DNA from: Bacillus sp. S3
GTDB lineage: Bacteria > Bacillota > Bacilli > Bacillales > Cytobacillaceae
Length of the DNA stretch: 64,000 bases
Assembly: GCF_005154805.1 (NCBI RefSeq)
Contig: NZ_CP039727.1
Coordinates: 4,895,501-4,959,500, forward strand
Direction: 5' to 3'
Below the pieces are notes generated by a model. That model did not search any database, was not told where the DNA came from, and saw only the letters and a list, made by a program, of their open reading frames with translations. Position numbers and translations under genes: made by a program. Position 1 is the stretch's first letter, and every line of letters starts with the position of its first letter. Shown here one piece after another: positions 7,819-15,692 of this stretch.

Positions 7819-8388
7819 ATGTCAAATAACGTAAAACAGAGAAAAATAATTTTGGATTTGGCAGTTACTTTAGATGGTTTTATTGAAGGGAAAAATGGCG
7901 AAGTTGATTGGTGCATTATGGACCCAGATATGGATTTCACTAATTTCTTGAATCAAATTGATACAATTTTATATGGTAGAAAAAGCTACGATTTATGGGG
8001 ACAATATATTCCAAAAAAGGAAGACTCCGATACCGAAAAGGAAATTTGGAAATTGGTTCATAGCAAAGAGAAATATGTGTTTTCCAGAACACAAAAAGAG
8101 ACTGATAATCAAGCAATACTAATAAATGATAATATTCTTGAACAAGTTAATAAATTGAAGAAAAAGCCTGGTAAAGACATCTGGCTATATGGCGGAGCAA
8201 GTCTCATTACCACTTTTATAAATTTAGGGCTTGTTGATGAATTTAGATTATCCATACACCCTGTTGTTTTGGGAGAAGGCAAACCGTTGTTTAGTGATAT
8301 TAAACAGAGGTTAAATTTAAAAGTGGTTAATACAAGAACGTTCTCTTCTGGAGTTGTACAAATAACCTATCATTATAATGGTAATTAA
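7819..8388 (+). CDS. Dihydrofolate-reductase-fold (RibD C-terminal) protein
   Basis: 189 residues from ATG 7819, which has AAAGGAGGAA 8 bases before it; the earlier ATG at 7798 is part of the leader. The protein begins KIILDLAVTLDGFIEGKNGEVDW, contains ILYGRKSYDLW and WLYGGASLITTFINLGLVDE, and ends with the VVLGEGKPLF strand. These mark the YyaP/YwjB-type RibD C-terminal reductases. It probably binds NADPH in the cytoplasm; the substrate is not known. A stand-alone gene between an IS remnant and an R1 repeat. Confidence 0.88.
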   Translation: MSNNVKQRKIILDLAVTLDGFIEGKNGEVDWCIMDPDMDFTNFLNQIDTILYGRKSYDLWGQYIPKKEDSDTEKEIWKLVHSKEKYVFSRTQKETDNQAILINDNILEQVNKLKKKPGKDIWLYGGASLITTFINLGLVDEFRLSIHPVVLGEGKPLFSDIKQRLNLKVVNTRTFSSGVVQITYHYNGN

Positions 8389-8577
8389 TCCCATCATTCA
8401 CTCGAAAGATATATCCTAATAAATTTTGAGGTAATACTTAAACAGTAGTTGGTACATATTCAACTATTGGAGGTTAGTGAATATACCGCAAACCAAAAAC
8501 ACCCGTCGTTTCGCCATTGTCTCTCCTCCATTATTTATACTCTAAGCGTGGTCCGAAATATTGATCTACAACAGTCT

Positions 8578-8642
8578 CACCACAGGGACAGTTTTCGTGG
8601 CTTTTATTTATATTAGTACAGACCACAAGAACCGTCCCCATG
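8578..8642. repeat. Dispersed intergenic repeat R1, copy 4
   Basis: CACCACAGGGACAGTTTTCG then GGCTTTT, and CAGACCACAAGAACCGTCCCC. It lies in the 310-base gap 8389-8699 between convergent genes. The gap also holds a small hairpin (GCTAAC...GTTAGC, 8667-8705) that may terminate the GNAT gene; nothing else was seen. Confidence 0.5.
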
Positions 8643-8699
8643 ACCATTCGGTAATCTTATTAATTAAAGTGTTAAAGCTAACCAATAGCTAATAATACG

Positions 8700-9155
8700 T
8701 TAGCTTTTAAACTCCATAAAGTGACTTGAATTTGGATAAAGATTTCCCTTTGAAAATCCAATAGAAGAATAAAATGTATCAGCCTGTTCGGTATCTGTAT
8801 GAAGCACCAAAATTTTATAATACCTTTTTGCTTCGTCAATGATCCTTTTTACCAAAATACTTCCCACACCGTTTCTCCTATACTCTTTACGAACATAAAA
8901 CCTTCTCAGCCTGCCTATATAATGTTCATTTGAAAAGGGGTCTTTATTTAATCCGCCAACAGCAACAAGTAGACCTTCTTTATTAAACACACCAAATAAT
9001 CCTTCTCCAGAATGGTGAAAAGTATTACTGCCATTTTTATAGTCATTTAATAATCGTTCTACAAAGCGAAAACCCTCTTCTTTGCTTTGCTTTACTATAT
9101 GATCCAAATCATAATTCAACAGATCATTTATTTGTTTTACCTCATATTTCCCCAT
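8700..9155 (-). CDS. GNAT-family N-acetyltransferase
   Basis: 151 residues. GNAT motif A is clear: IGRLRRFYVRKEYRRNGVGSILVKRIIDEA, with the RRxGxG acetyl-CoA pyrophosphate loop at about residues 94-99. Motif B follows as ADTFYSSIGFSKG. The start ATG at 9155 has GAAGGGGATA upstream. It transfers an acetyl group from acetyl-CoA to an unknown amine. It sits in a run of leftward single genes (VOC, GyrI-like) that look like xenobiotic-response genes. Confidence 0.88.
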   Translation of the reverse strand: MGKYEVKQINDLLNYDLDHIVKQSKEEGFRFVERLLNDYKNGSNTFHHSGEGLFGVFNKEGLLVAVGGLNKDPFSNEHYIGRLRRFYVRKEYRRNGVGSILVKRIIDEAKRYYKILVLHTDTEQADTFYSSIGFSKGNLYPNSSHFMEFKS

Positions 9156-9235
9156 ATGTATCCCCTTCGAATTCCGTAACTATTTCTCTTCTTTTTCAAA
9201 GAACAGAGGTTTGTACATAAACTTGTATAAAAATG

Positions 9236-9613
9236 CTATTGGCAAACTCCTAGAGGGTTATCGTCCGGGTCGTAAAATGTAAAAAATCTAGTGGTTCCTT
9301 CTCCACCCATTGCATTTACTTTTACATTCTTTTCAAGCAGAATTTTGTAGGTTTCTTCTATTTTGTCTGGAATAAAATTATAATATTTCCCTACTCCAAA
9401 ATTATTATTTGGAAACTTCATTGGTTGATGATTGACTGTTCTAACAAGACATACTACGGTTTGAGAATGCTCTTCAATCTTCATTACAGCAGCCTCTTCT
9501 TCAATGTAAATAAGTTTGAATCCCAGTATTTCCTCATACCATTTCGCAGACATTTCGGGATCTTTAACCGGAATAAAAACTCCTTCCATCCCCCTTAAGA
9601 GTGGTTTGGTCAT
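9236..9613 (-). CDS. VOC-family protein
   Basis: 125 residues from ATG 9613, chosen because GAGGGGGAT lies about 9 bases upstream; the ATG at 9631 overlaps that site. The order is MEGVFIPVKDPEMSAKWYEEILGFKL, the Glu/Asp-rich middle, then RFFTFYDPDDNPLGVCQ, the usual second half of a glyoxalase-fold module. It is close in build to the VOC protein at 60478-60852. Enzymatic role unknown; possibly antibiotic binding or ring cleavage. Confidence 0.85.
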   Translation of the reverse strand: MTKPLLRGMEGVFIPVKDPEMSAKWYEEILGFKLIYIEEEAAVMKIEEHSQTVVCLVRTVNHQPMKFPNNNFGVGKYYNFIPDKIEETYKILLEKNVKVNAMGGEGTTRFFTFYDPDDNPLGVCQ

Positions 9614-9723
9614 ATATTCTATCCCCCTCATAAAATATGTTCAACTCTTGAATGGAACCGAAGTCCCCTTTAGTTTAAGAAAGCTACATTCAGTTAGGTA
9701 TTTGTTGTCAAAATTATGGGATT

Positions 9724-10170
9724 TTAAATATAAATAGGTAAATAAATCTCAACTTCTTCCTCGCCATTTTCCATTGGATGATAGGTTTCAACAATATGAG
9801 ATTTAAGATCCCTTTTATAACCCTGTTCCTCTGCCCAATTTAATAAAGTGCTATGTAAGGTAGCGATATTATTCATTTTCCCCCTTGTCGTGATGTAGTT
9901 TTGAGCAGTTTCAATATACTCCATCCCAGCTGGAACCTCTATTAGGGCCTCCTTAACGAGTAATCCTACATAATAATGGCCTTCCAAATGATTAGCATCC
10001 CTTTTAGGTTCAAAAAGGGCAACTTCCGTGCCTGCGCAATTTTCGATTTCATCTAAACGAATGAGGAATTTTCGGGCAAGGTTTGGAACATCGGTATCAA
10101 AATTAGCATAAGCCCCACTGCCTCTTATTCCTACAACCCTAAAAATTTTCTCTACCGTTTTACACTCCAT
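9724..10170 (-). CDS. GyrI-like/AraC effector-binding domain protein
   Basis: 148 residues from ATG 10170, preceded by a G-rich ribosome site about 7 bases away; a TTG at 10173 abuts it. It is a stand-alone SHS2/GyrI-like fold: VVGIRGSGAYANFDTDVPNLARKF, HYYVGLLVKE, VPAGMEYIETAQNYIT, and the ending EEVEIYLPIYI. Such proteins bind small hydrophobic ligands, or hydrolyse them in some cases, without a DNA-binding domain. Ligand unknown. Confidence 0.82.
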   Translation of the reverse strand: MECKTVEKIFRVVGIRGSGAYANFDTDVPNLARKFLIRLDEIENCAGTEVALFEPKRDANHLEGHYYVGLLVKEALIEVPAGMEYIETAQNYITTRGKMNNIATLHSTLLNWAEEQGYKRDLKSHIVETYHPMENGEEEVEIYLPIYI

Positions 10171-10328
10171 CAATATCCCCCCTAAGGAATGAATAAGCTC
10201 TTACATACCAATTCCCTTCCAAATAATAAAATTCCTTCTTTTGAACTCGGTTAGGGATATTCTATTAACACAGCCTTCTTCTAATCCGACATCTGACACC
10301 CACTGACCCTTTTCCACAAATTCTCCTA

Positions 10329-10703
10329 TCAAACAAACGTTTAATTAAAACCGCTGCAACCCTTGAAAAATACTCATTTCTCTTGCGCGTTTGATAAAAA
10401 TAATGCCGAATGATGTCACAAAAATAAGGCACGAAGTAGATTCGAACCGCTAATATCACGAATCGACATCCGTTCGATGAATTTCCCTATATGATATACT
10501 ATTCAAACATTTGTTTGAAACAGCAGCAATGGATTGGTAAATATGAATTTCCCTAGCAATTCATATAAGTAGCTTGTCGAGAATTGCCAGGGAAATTTAC
10601 AGAACATAACCCACAAATAGGTAATATATGACTAGTTTCATGTCTACTTACAAGATTCAATCAATTCCTCATATTTTCGCTATAAGTTAAACGTTTGTTT
10701 GAA
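10329..10703. repeat. 374-bp non-coding element (MITE-like), copy A
   Basis: It begins TCAAACAAACGTTTAATT and ends in its near-perfect inverse (TTAAACGTTTGTTTGA). In the middle is the dyad TTCAAACATTTGTTTGAA (10502-10519), immediately preceded by TATACT. The same plan and length recur at 11737-12109 and 56309-56682, all in the same orientation. Similarity runs some way outside both ends, so true boundaries may be wider. No conserved ORF. The gene-free stretch 10171-10793 is mostly this element. Confidence 0.75.
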
Positions 10704-10793
10704 TTGATTGCCATTCCTTTCCACTCCTGAACTTTCCCCTTCGAATGCTTGAAAATGATGGAGAAATCCGAACCCAAAATTCAGTATTCTTAT

Positions 10794-11114
10794 TCAAGTA
10801 TTTTTGAAAAACCATTCACCTTTGTTACCATGTCGATTCTCTATTTGATGTCTTATTGCCCCTACTGTTCTTTGCATTCCAACAGCAATCCATGGCGCGA
10901 GCACATCCATGCTTTCGGGGATAAGTATGAGTGATAATTTATCCAGAAATTCCTTCTCATCGGCTGCATATGGTAGACCATCGCTTGCTGGGATATAATC
11001 TGGGCTCAACGAGATAGGCTGTATAGATTTTAGGACTTTTAAAAACTGGTCAATGCTTACACCATAATCAATAAAGCTCATATTTTCACCATTAGAACCG
11101 TGAGTTAAATCCAT
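10794..11114 (-). CDS. Hypothetical protein (106 aa)
   Basis: Starts at ATG 11114, which has AGGAGGCTCCAAT directly upstream; longer in-frame starts lack such a site. The protein begins MDLTHGSNGENMSFIDYG and has no obvious membrane segment or signal. The middle is predicted helical (FLKVLKSIQPISL, EKEFLDKLSLIL). Family not recognised. It is flanked by two copies of the 374-bp element, so it could be an accessory gene; no partner gene is evident. Confidence 0.6.
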   Translation of the reverse strand: MDLTHGSNGENMSFIDYGVSIDQFLKVLKSIQPISLSPDYIPASDGLPYAADEKEFLDKLSLILIPESMDVLAPWIAVGMQRTVGAIRHQIENRHGNKGEWFFKNT

Positions 11115-11440
11115 ATTGGAGCCTCCTAGTATCATTTTGCCTTCCATACATATTATATTGGTCGCCACCAAAATATGACTTATTCTATAGAAAGGTTGAG
11201 GAAAAATGGTGCCAGCAGTCGAACTTTGTATAATATATATATAACTCCAACTAAAACACTAGGAATTTCACATAGAGGATCGATTTCATCAAATTTTCCA
11301 ATTGATTGGTACACAGCTGTAAGACGCATGATTTGGAAAAAAGTATAAATTTAAGCCCCTTTTTAGTGACATATATCACATAGAATTTCAAAAAAATCAA
11401 TTAAAATAACTGTAAGTTTTAAATCAAGGGGGTTACTAAA

Positions 11441-11611
11441 ATGTTTGTTGCTTGGTTTGCTGTAATCACTATTTTTTCAATTTGTACTTTTATCACCATT
11501 TCAATTTTTGAAGGAATTAAAGAAATTGATGCGAAGGATTTAGCTGACTTACAATCTAGACTTAAATACATGACCGAAAATGATAAAGAACTTTTGAAAC
11601 AAACCATCTAA
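11441..11611 (+). CDS. Small membrane protein (56 aa)
   Basis: Begins MFVAWFAVITIFSICTFITI, one hydrophobic helix of about 20 residues, followed by a charged amphipathic tail (EGIKEIDAKDLADLQSRL...). AAGGGGGTTACTAAA gives a reasonable ribosome site, and a perfect terminator follows 8 bases after the stop, so it is a complete transcription unit. No family recognised. Its size and layout resemble regulatory single-pass proteins; function unknown. Confidence 0.75.
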   Translation: MFVAWFAVITIFSICTFITISIFEGIKEIDAKDLADLQSRLKYMTENDKELLKQTI

Positions 11612-11618
11612 TAAATGT

Positions 11619-11649
11619 AAAACAGCTTCCTTGGTGAAGCTGTTTTTTT
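11619..11649 (+). terminator. Rho-independent terminator of the 56-aa membrane protein gene
   Basis: AACAGCTTC and GAAGCTGTT flank a 6-base loop (CTTGGT), followed by seven T residues in all. A strong canonical terminator. Confidence 0.9.
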
Positions 11650-11736
11650 GCAAGAAAGATAAGATTTTTATATTGGAACGACCTTCATCCCTTCCACCAT
11701 TAGACATACCTCGACCTTTTTCCTTAAATCTCCTTA

Positions 11737-12109
11737 TCAAACAAACGTTTATTTAAAATCGCTGCAGCCCTTGATACATACACCTTTCTCATGCCTGATC
11801 GTTAAAAAGTTTGATGAAAGATGTCATAAAATTAAGGATTGGAGTAGATTCGAACCCTTTTTCCATGAATCGACATCCTTTCGAGGAAATCCCCTATAGG
11901 ATATACTATTCAAACATTTGTTTGAAACAGTGGCAAAGTATTGGTAAATATGAATTTCTCCAGCAATTCATATACGTAATTTGTTGAGAATTGCCGGGGG
12001 AATTTGCAGATAATATCCCACCAATATGTAATATATGACTAGTTTCACTTAAACTTACATATTTCTATCCATTCCACGTCATTCCGCAATTAATTAAATG
12101 TTTGTTTGA
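11737..12109. repeat. 374-bp non-coding element (MITE-like), copy B
   Basis: It starts TCAAACAAACGTTTATTTAA and ends TTAAATGTTTGTTTGA, the inverse. The central dyad TTCAAACATTTGTTTGAA is at 11909-11926, again right after TATACT. It shares long stretches with copy C, also outside the inverted ends (AAATTG...CCCGCACC...GCCTCA). The gene-free stretch 11650-12390 holds this element and the terminator at 12252-12299, with no other feature seen. Confidence 0.75.
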
Positions 12110-12251
12110 AAATTGGCTCACCCCGCACCAAGCCTCAAGTTCTCCTCCCAAATTCCTAAAAGGATTGTTGAAAACTGTCCCTAAAAATTCATGTTGAATA
12201 AGTCACAATCCCCCATCTACCAAACTATGAACGGAAGCAAATCCTATAAGG

Positions 12252-12299
12252 AACCGCCCCGTTTGCTTCCTTAGAATGAAGCGAATGGGGCGGTTTTTT
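12252..12299 (+). terminator. Strong terminator with no upstream gene
   Basis: AACCGCCCC (12252-12260) and GGGGCGGTT pair; the stem continues with GCTTC/GAAGC around a short loop and is followed by TTTTTTA. The only transcribable DNA upstream on this strand is element copy B, so it may end a transcript arising inside that element. Confidence 0.8.
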
Positions 12300-12390
12300 A
12301 TACGGATCAGCCTCCTTTTTATCGTCTTATTTAAAGGAAAGATGGACAAAATAATAAGGTTCGAAATTTTTGATGTAAGGAGGAATCTAC

Positions 12391-12861
12391 TTGGAAGCTT
12401 CTTTGAAGGTTGGGGATATGGCTCCGGGCTTTTCGCTGGACGCAACAACGAAGGAAAAGATTTCACTCGCTGATTATAAAGGGAAAAAGAACGTTGTGGT
12501 TGCCTTTTATGGAATGGATTTTACCCCCGGCTGAATTAAAGAAATCGCCTCTTGGAAAGAGGACTACAAAAGATTTGAACAATCAGACGCAGAAGTACTA
12601 TGTATCAGTGCGGATCATATTCACTCACACCGTGTTTTTGCAGCGAGTATGGGAACATTGCCTTATCCTTTATTATCTGACTGGCATAAAGAAACAATAA
12701 AAAGCTATAAAGTATTGAACGAAAAAGGCGAAGTAGCAATCCGTTCTGTCTTCGTTGTAAAAAAAGACGGTACCATCAGCTACCTAAACACCTCCTTTAA
12801 GGCAGACAAGAAAGAAGACTATGAAGCCGTATTCACCGAGCTCGAAAGATTAAAAGAATAA
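12391..12861 (+). CDS. Peroxiredoxin with in-frame TGA at the peroxidatic position (candidate selenoprotein)
   Basis: One uninterrupted reading frame of 157 codons except for a single TGA at 12532-12534 (codon 48). It starts at TTG 12391 with AGGAGG 7 bases upstream. Before the TGA: MKVGDMAPGFSL-type N-terminus, then VVVAFYGMDFTPG. After it: IKEIASWKEDYKRF, VLCISADHIHSH, YPLLSDWH, AIRSVFVVKKDGT. In AhpC/TSA peroxiredoxins the residue after DFTPG/DFTPV is the peroxidatic Cys (TxxC). Here the T45-x-x-TGA48 motif, Arg118 and the full C-terminus are intact. Read as Sec it is a complete 156-residue thiol/selenol peroxidase. A hairpin fitting bacterial SECIS rules follows. The alternative is a Cys-to-stop point mutation (TGT/TGC to TGA) or sequencing error. 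Cys71 is the only other Cys. Confidence 0.7.
12535..12562 (+). promoter_or_regulatory. SECIS-like hairpin directly after the in-frame TGA
   Basis: CCTCTT (12548-12553) pairs perfectly with AAGAGG (12557-12562) around the loop GGA. The stem begins 13 bases after the TGA and the loop begins 20 bases after it. Published rules for bacterial SECIS elements ask for a short stem, an apical loop with G among its first two bases, and a loop 16-37 bases from the UGA. All are met. A 6-bp hairpin can occur by chance, so this is supportive only. Confidence 0.5.
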
Positions 12862-13016
12862 ACGATTGAAGTTGTACATGATGTGGATGCAATGACGAAA
12901 GCAGCCGAGGGGAAAAATAGGATTCAGCCCCGCTGCTCTTCCATTCACCAAACGCATTTGCTATATAAATTGCAGTAATTTTAAAACAAAACCGTTCCCT
13001 TTCATATATAATAAAA

Positions 13017-13043
13017 AGGAGAAGTGCTGCGAACACTTCTCCT
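13017..13043 (-). terminator. Terminator of the sugar ABC operon
   Basis: AGGAGAAGTG and CACTTCTCCT pair perfectly around 7 bases. On the minus strand the stem is followed by TTTTTATTA, so it stops leftward transcription about 100 bases past the permease gene. Upstream, 12862-13016 holds only a short relic (CAGCCCCGCTGCTCTT) of the repeat seen at 24215 and 26640. Confidence 0.75.
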
Positions 13044-13090
13044 GACAACAGAACCCGTTAAGGGAAAAGTTGTTTATTTAATATTTTTTT

Positions 13091-13125
13091 AACCACCCTT
13101 ATGCTTCCTACGGCGGGGTGGTTTT
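13091..13125 (+). terminator. Terminator reading rightward, probably for the peroxiredoxin gene
   Basis: AACCACCC and GGGGTGGTT form the stem, followed by TTTCTTAT on the plus strand. It lies between convergent units; the minus strand has no T-tract here. Confidence 0.55.
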
Positions 13126-13138
13126 CTTATGAGTAGAT

Positions 13139-14125
13139 TTAAGAAGAGAAAAACTTTAATTCATTTTTACTTGCGGCAAACGCTACTGCTATGACCATGA
13201 TTAAACCTTTGGCAATATCTTGAATGTAGAAGGGTAAACCTAATAGGTTTAAACCATTGTTAAGTAGACCAATTAGTAGCACACCAACAAACGTTCCAAT
13301 AATATTAGGCTGGCCAATTCTAATTGTCGTCATTCCAATAAATACTGCGGCTAAACCATCTAATAGAAAGGACGATCCTGCAGTCGGCTGGCCGCTTCCT
13401 AATCTAGCAGCCAAAACAATTCCCGCAATTCCGGCACCAAGCCCACTAAACATTAACCCAATTGTTCTGTATTTTAAGGTTTTGATACCTGAAAGCCTCG
13501 CCGCTGTCGCATTACCGCCAGTAGCATAAATATATCGTCCAGGCTTTGTATAGTTTAAGAAAATAAATACGACAATACCGAGAATCAGCATAATGAAAAT
13601 GGGTGAAGGAATTCCGAATAAGGCCCCTCTACCCAATGCGGTAAATGAAATGGGCAGTCCACCGTAAACGGCTCTTCCTCCCGTATACATAAAATTGACA
13701 CCTATAGCAATAGAAGATACCCCAAGGGTCACAATCATAGAAGGGATACCAACTTTTGTCGATACCACTCCATTTAAAAGTCCAATTCCGGCACCAACTG
13801 CTAGAGCGGCTAAAATAGCTGCAAGCATTCCCGACCCATTGGCAAGAAGCCCTGCTACAACTACTCCGGACAAACTTGCAATACTTCCAACCGATAAGTC
13901 AAAATCACCTGCTGCCATCGTAATTGTTAAACCAAATGCCACAATGGCTAAAGTAGAAACCTGACGCGCAATGTTCATGATATTATTTAATTCAAAGAAT
14001 TTATCTACGAATATTGAAAATACAATAAATAGTATGAGCAACGTCGCAATAGTAGCATAATGGGATACTAGATAGCTTGTATCCAATGCCTTCTTTTCAT
14101 TTCTTACAACTGATATACTTTGCAT
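13139..14125 (-). CDS. Sugar ABC transporter permease (RbsC type)
   Basis: 328 residues, hydrophobic throughout with 8-10 membrane helices. It has the family signatures AAGDFDLSVGSIASLSG (about residues 70-86), a glycine-rich central region (YATGGNATAARLSGI) and the C-terminal AVFIGMTTIRIGQPNIIGTFVG. This is the membrane channel of a ribose/rhamnose-type importer. It is last in a leftward operon with the ATPase (16 bases upstream) and the binding protein. Its operon partners point to a pentitol or pentulose as cargo. Confidence 0.92.
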   Translation of the reverse strand: MQSISVVRNEKKALDTSYLVSHYATIATLLILFIVFSIFVDKFFELNNIMNIARQVSTLAIVAFGLTITMAAGDFDLSVGSIASLSGVVVAGLLANGSGMLAAILAALAVGAGIGLLNGVVSTKVGIPSMIVTLGVSSIAIGVNFMYTGGRAVYGGLPISFTALGRGALFGIPSPIFIMLILGIVVFIFLNYTKPGRYIYATGGNATAARLSGIKTLKYRTIGLMFSGLGAGIAGIVLAARLGSGQPTAGSSFLLDGLAAVFIGMTTIRIGQPNIIGTFVGVLLIGLLNNGLNLLGLPFYIQDIAKGLIMVIAVAFAASKNELKFFSS

Positions 14126-14140
14126 GTTAATCCCCCTCTG

Positions 14141-15634
14141 TTAGACTCCTAAAGAGCTTTGAATGAGTCTTTCATTAGTGACCTCATCTAATTGGATTTC
14201 GTCCACGATAGATCCTTCTTTCATAATATATATTCGGTCTGATAGCCCCTTTATCTCGGAAATATCTGAGGATATTAATATGATTCCGGCACCTTGTTTT
14301 GCTAAATCCACCATAATTTTATACATCTCAGCCCTTGCTCCAACGTCTACACCTTCAGTAGGCTCATCAAATATAAATACCTTTGGCTTTTTATCTTCCG
14401 AGACAATCCATTTTCCGAAGGAAACTTTTTGTTTATTACCGCCGCTTAAATTTTTTACCTTTTCATGAATGGACGGAGTTTTAATATTAAGGTCATTCAC
14501 CATCATTTGAGAAATTTTTTCTTCTTTTTTAACCTGTACCCAAGAGAATAATGACATTTCACCCAAAAATGGAAGTGAGATATTTCGTTTAACCGGTTCG
14601 TCTAAAATTAAGCTTTTTTTCAATCGATCGTCAGGGATTAAAACAAGCCCATTTTCGATCGATTTAGGCACTGATTTTCTATTTTTAATCTCTTTTCCTT
14701 CTATGAATACTTTTCCACTTTTCCTATCTCTAGCACCAAAAATGCATTCAGCCAGTTCAGTCCTTCCAGACCCGACTGTACCAAAAATACCGACTATTTC
14801 CCCTCGCTTAACTGAAATAGTCACATCGGTTAGCTTCTGACCGTCAGAAACACTTTTTGCCTCGAATAGGACCTCCCCCAGCCCATGAGTCTTTTCTGGA
14901 TACTCGCTATGGTGGTCTTTGTCAATCATCAGTTTAATGATCTCATCATTCGATGATTGCGACGTTATTCTTGTTCCAGCATGTGTACCATTTCTTAAGA
15001 CGGTGATACGGTCTGACATTTCAAAAACTTCGTCTAAATAATGAGTAATAAAAATAATAGTAATACCATCATTTTTTAACTTTCTCATAACAGAAAACAA
15101 CTTGTTTCGTTCATTTTCTGATAAGGCGGCTGTAGGTTCATCTAATATTAATATGCTCGGATGAATATTCAATATTTTTAAAACCTCAATGAGCTTTCGT
15201 TGTGCCGGGTTCAAATCTTTGACTTCTTTATTTAAATCCAGATCAATTCCTAACGTCTCCATCAAATGTTTTGCTTTTTTCACCAATTTCCTTCTATTAA
15301 TAAGACCAATTTTACTTTCTTCTTGCCCTAGAAATATATTTTCAATTGCATTAAAACTTGGGATTAAACTCCCCTCTTGGGTGACAATCCCGATCCCTTT
15401 ATCAATGGAATCTTGGATGCCGCGAAAAGAAACTTCTTTGTTTTCCAATTTAATCACACCGGCATCAGGAGTATAGGCTCCTGTTAAAACTTTGACAAAA
15501 GTAGATTTGCCCGCGCCATTATGACCAACTAAAGCATGGATTTCCCCTCTATTTAGGCTAAATTGGATATTATTCAATGCTTTAACCTTTGCGAAATGTT
15601 TGTTTACTCCCTCAACAGACAGTATTTCCTCCAA
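14141..15634 (-). CDS. Sugar ABC transporter ATP-binding protein (RbsA type, two ATPase domains)
   Basis: 497 residues with tandem ABC domains. The first (about 1-235) has Walker A GHNGAGKST, a weak signature LNPAQRKL and Walker B ILILDEPTAAL. The second (about 250-495) has a degenerate Walker A GTVGSGRTE, signature LSGGNKQKV and Walker B VFIFDEPTEGVD. This asymmetry is normal for RbsA/MglA proteins. It energises uptake through the adjacent permease. A hairpin at 15657-15682 separates it from the binding-protein gene. Confidence 0.93.
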   Translation of the reverse strand: MEEILSVEGVNKHFAKVKALNNIQFSLNRGEIHALVGHNGAGKSTFVKVLTGAYTPDAGVIKLENKEVSFRGIQDSIDKGIGIVTQEGSLIPSFNAIENIFLGQEESKIGLINRRKLVKKAKHLMETLGIDLDLNKEVKDLNPAQRKLIEVLKILNIHPSILILDEPTAALSENERNKLFSVMRKLKNDGITIIFITHYLDEVFEMSDRITVLRNGTHAGTRITSQSSNDEIIKLMIDKDHHSEYPEKTHGLGEVLFEAKSVSDGQKLTDVTISVKRGEIVGIFGTVGSGRTELAECIFGARDRKSGKVFIEGKEIKNRKSVPKSIENGLVLIPDDRLKKSLILDEPVKRNISLPFLGEMSLFSWVQVKKEEKISQMMVNDLNIKTPSIHEKVKNLSGGNKQKVSFGKWIVSEDKKPKVFIFDEPTEGVDVGARAEMYKIMVDLAKQGAGIILISSDISEIKGLSDRIYIMKEGSIVDEIQLDEVTNERLIQSSLGV

Positions 15635-15656
15635 TCGTCAAACCTCACTCTCTTGC

Positions 15657-15682
15657 GAGGGAGATACGGACATATCTCCCTC
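15657..15682. promoter_or_regulatory. Intercistronic hairpin between binding-protein and ATPase genes
   Basis: GAGGGAGATA (15657-15666) pairs perfectly with TATCTCCCTC (15673-15682). It follows the binding-protein stop on the minus strand without a T-tract. Such hairpins usually stabilise the upstream mRNA segment and let the binding protein be made in excess. Confidence 0.55.
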
Positions 15683-15692
15683 TTTATTTAAC

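Noticed and set aside
10461..10500. Sigma-A promoter in the 374-bp element using CGACAT as -35
   Set aside because: The distance to TATACT is 26 bases, too long; only the TATACT next to the dyad is noted.
12410..12700. Alternative-frame ORFs over the peroxiredoxin gene
   Set aside because: They are shadows; only the frame with the TGA gives a peroxiredoxin over its full length.
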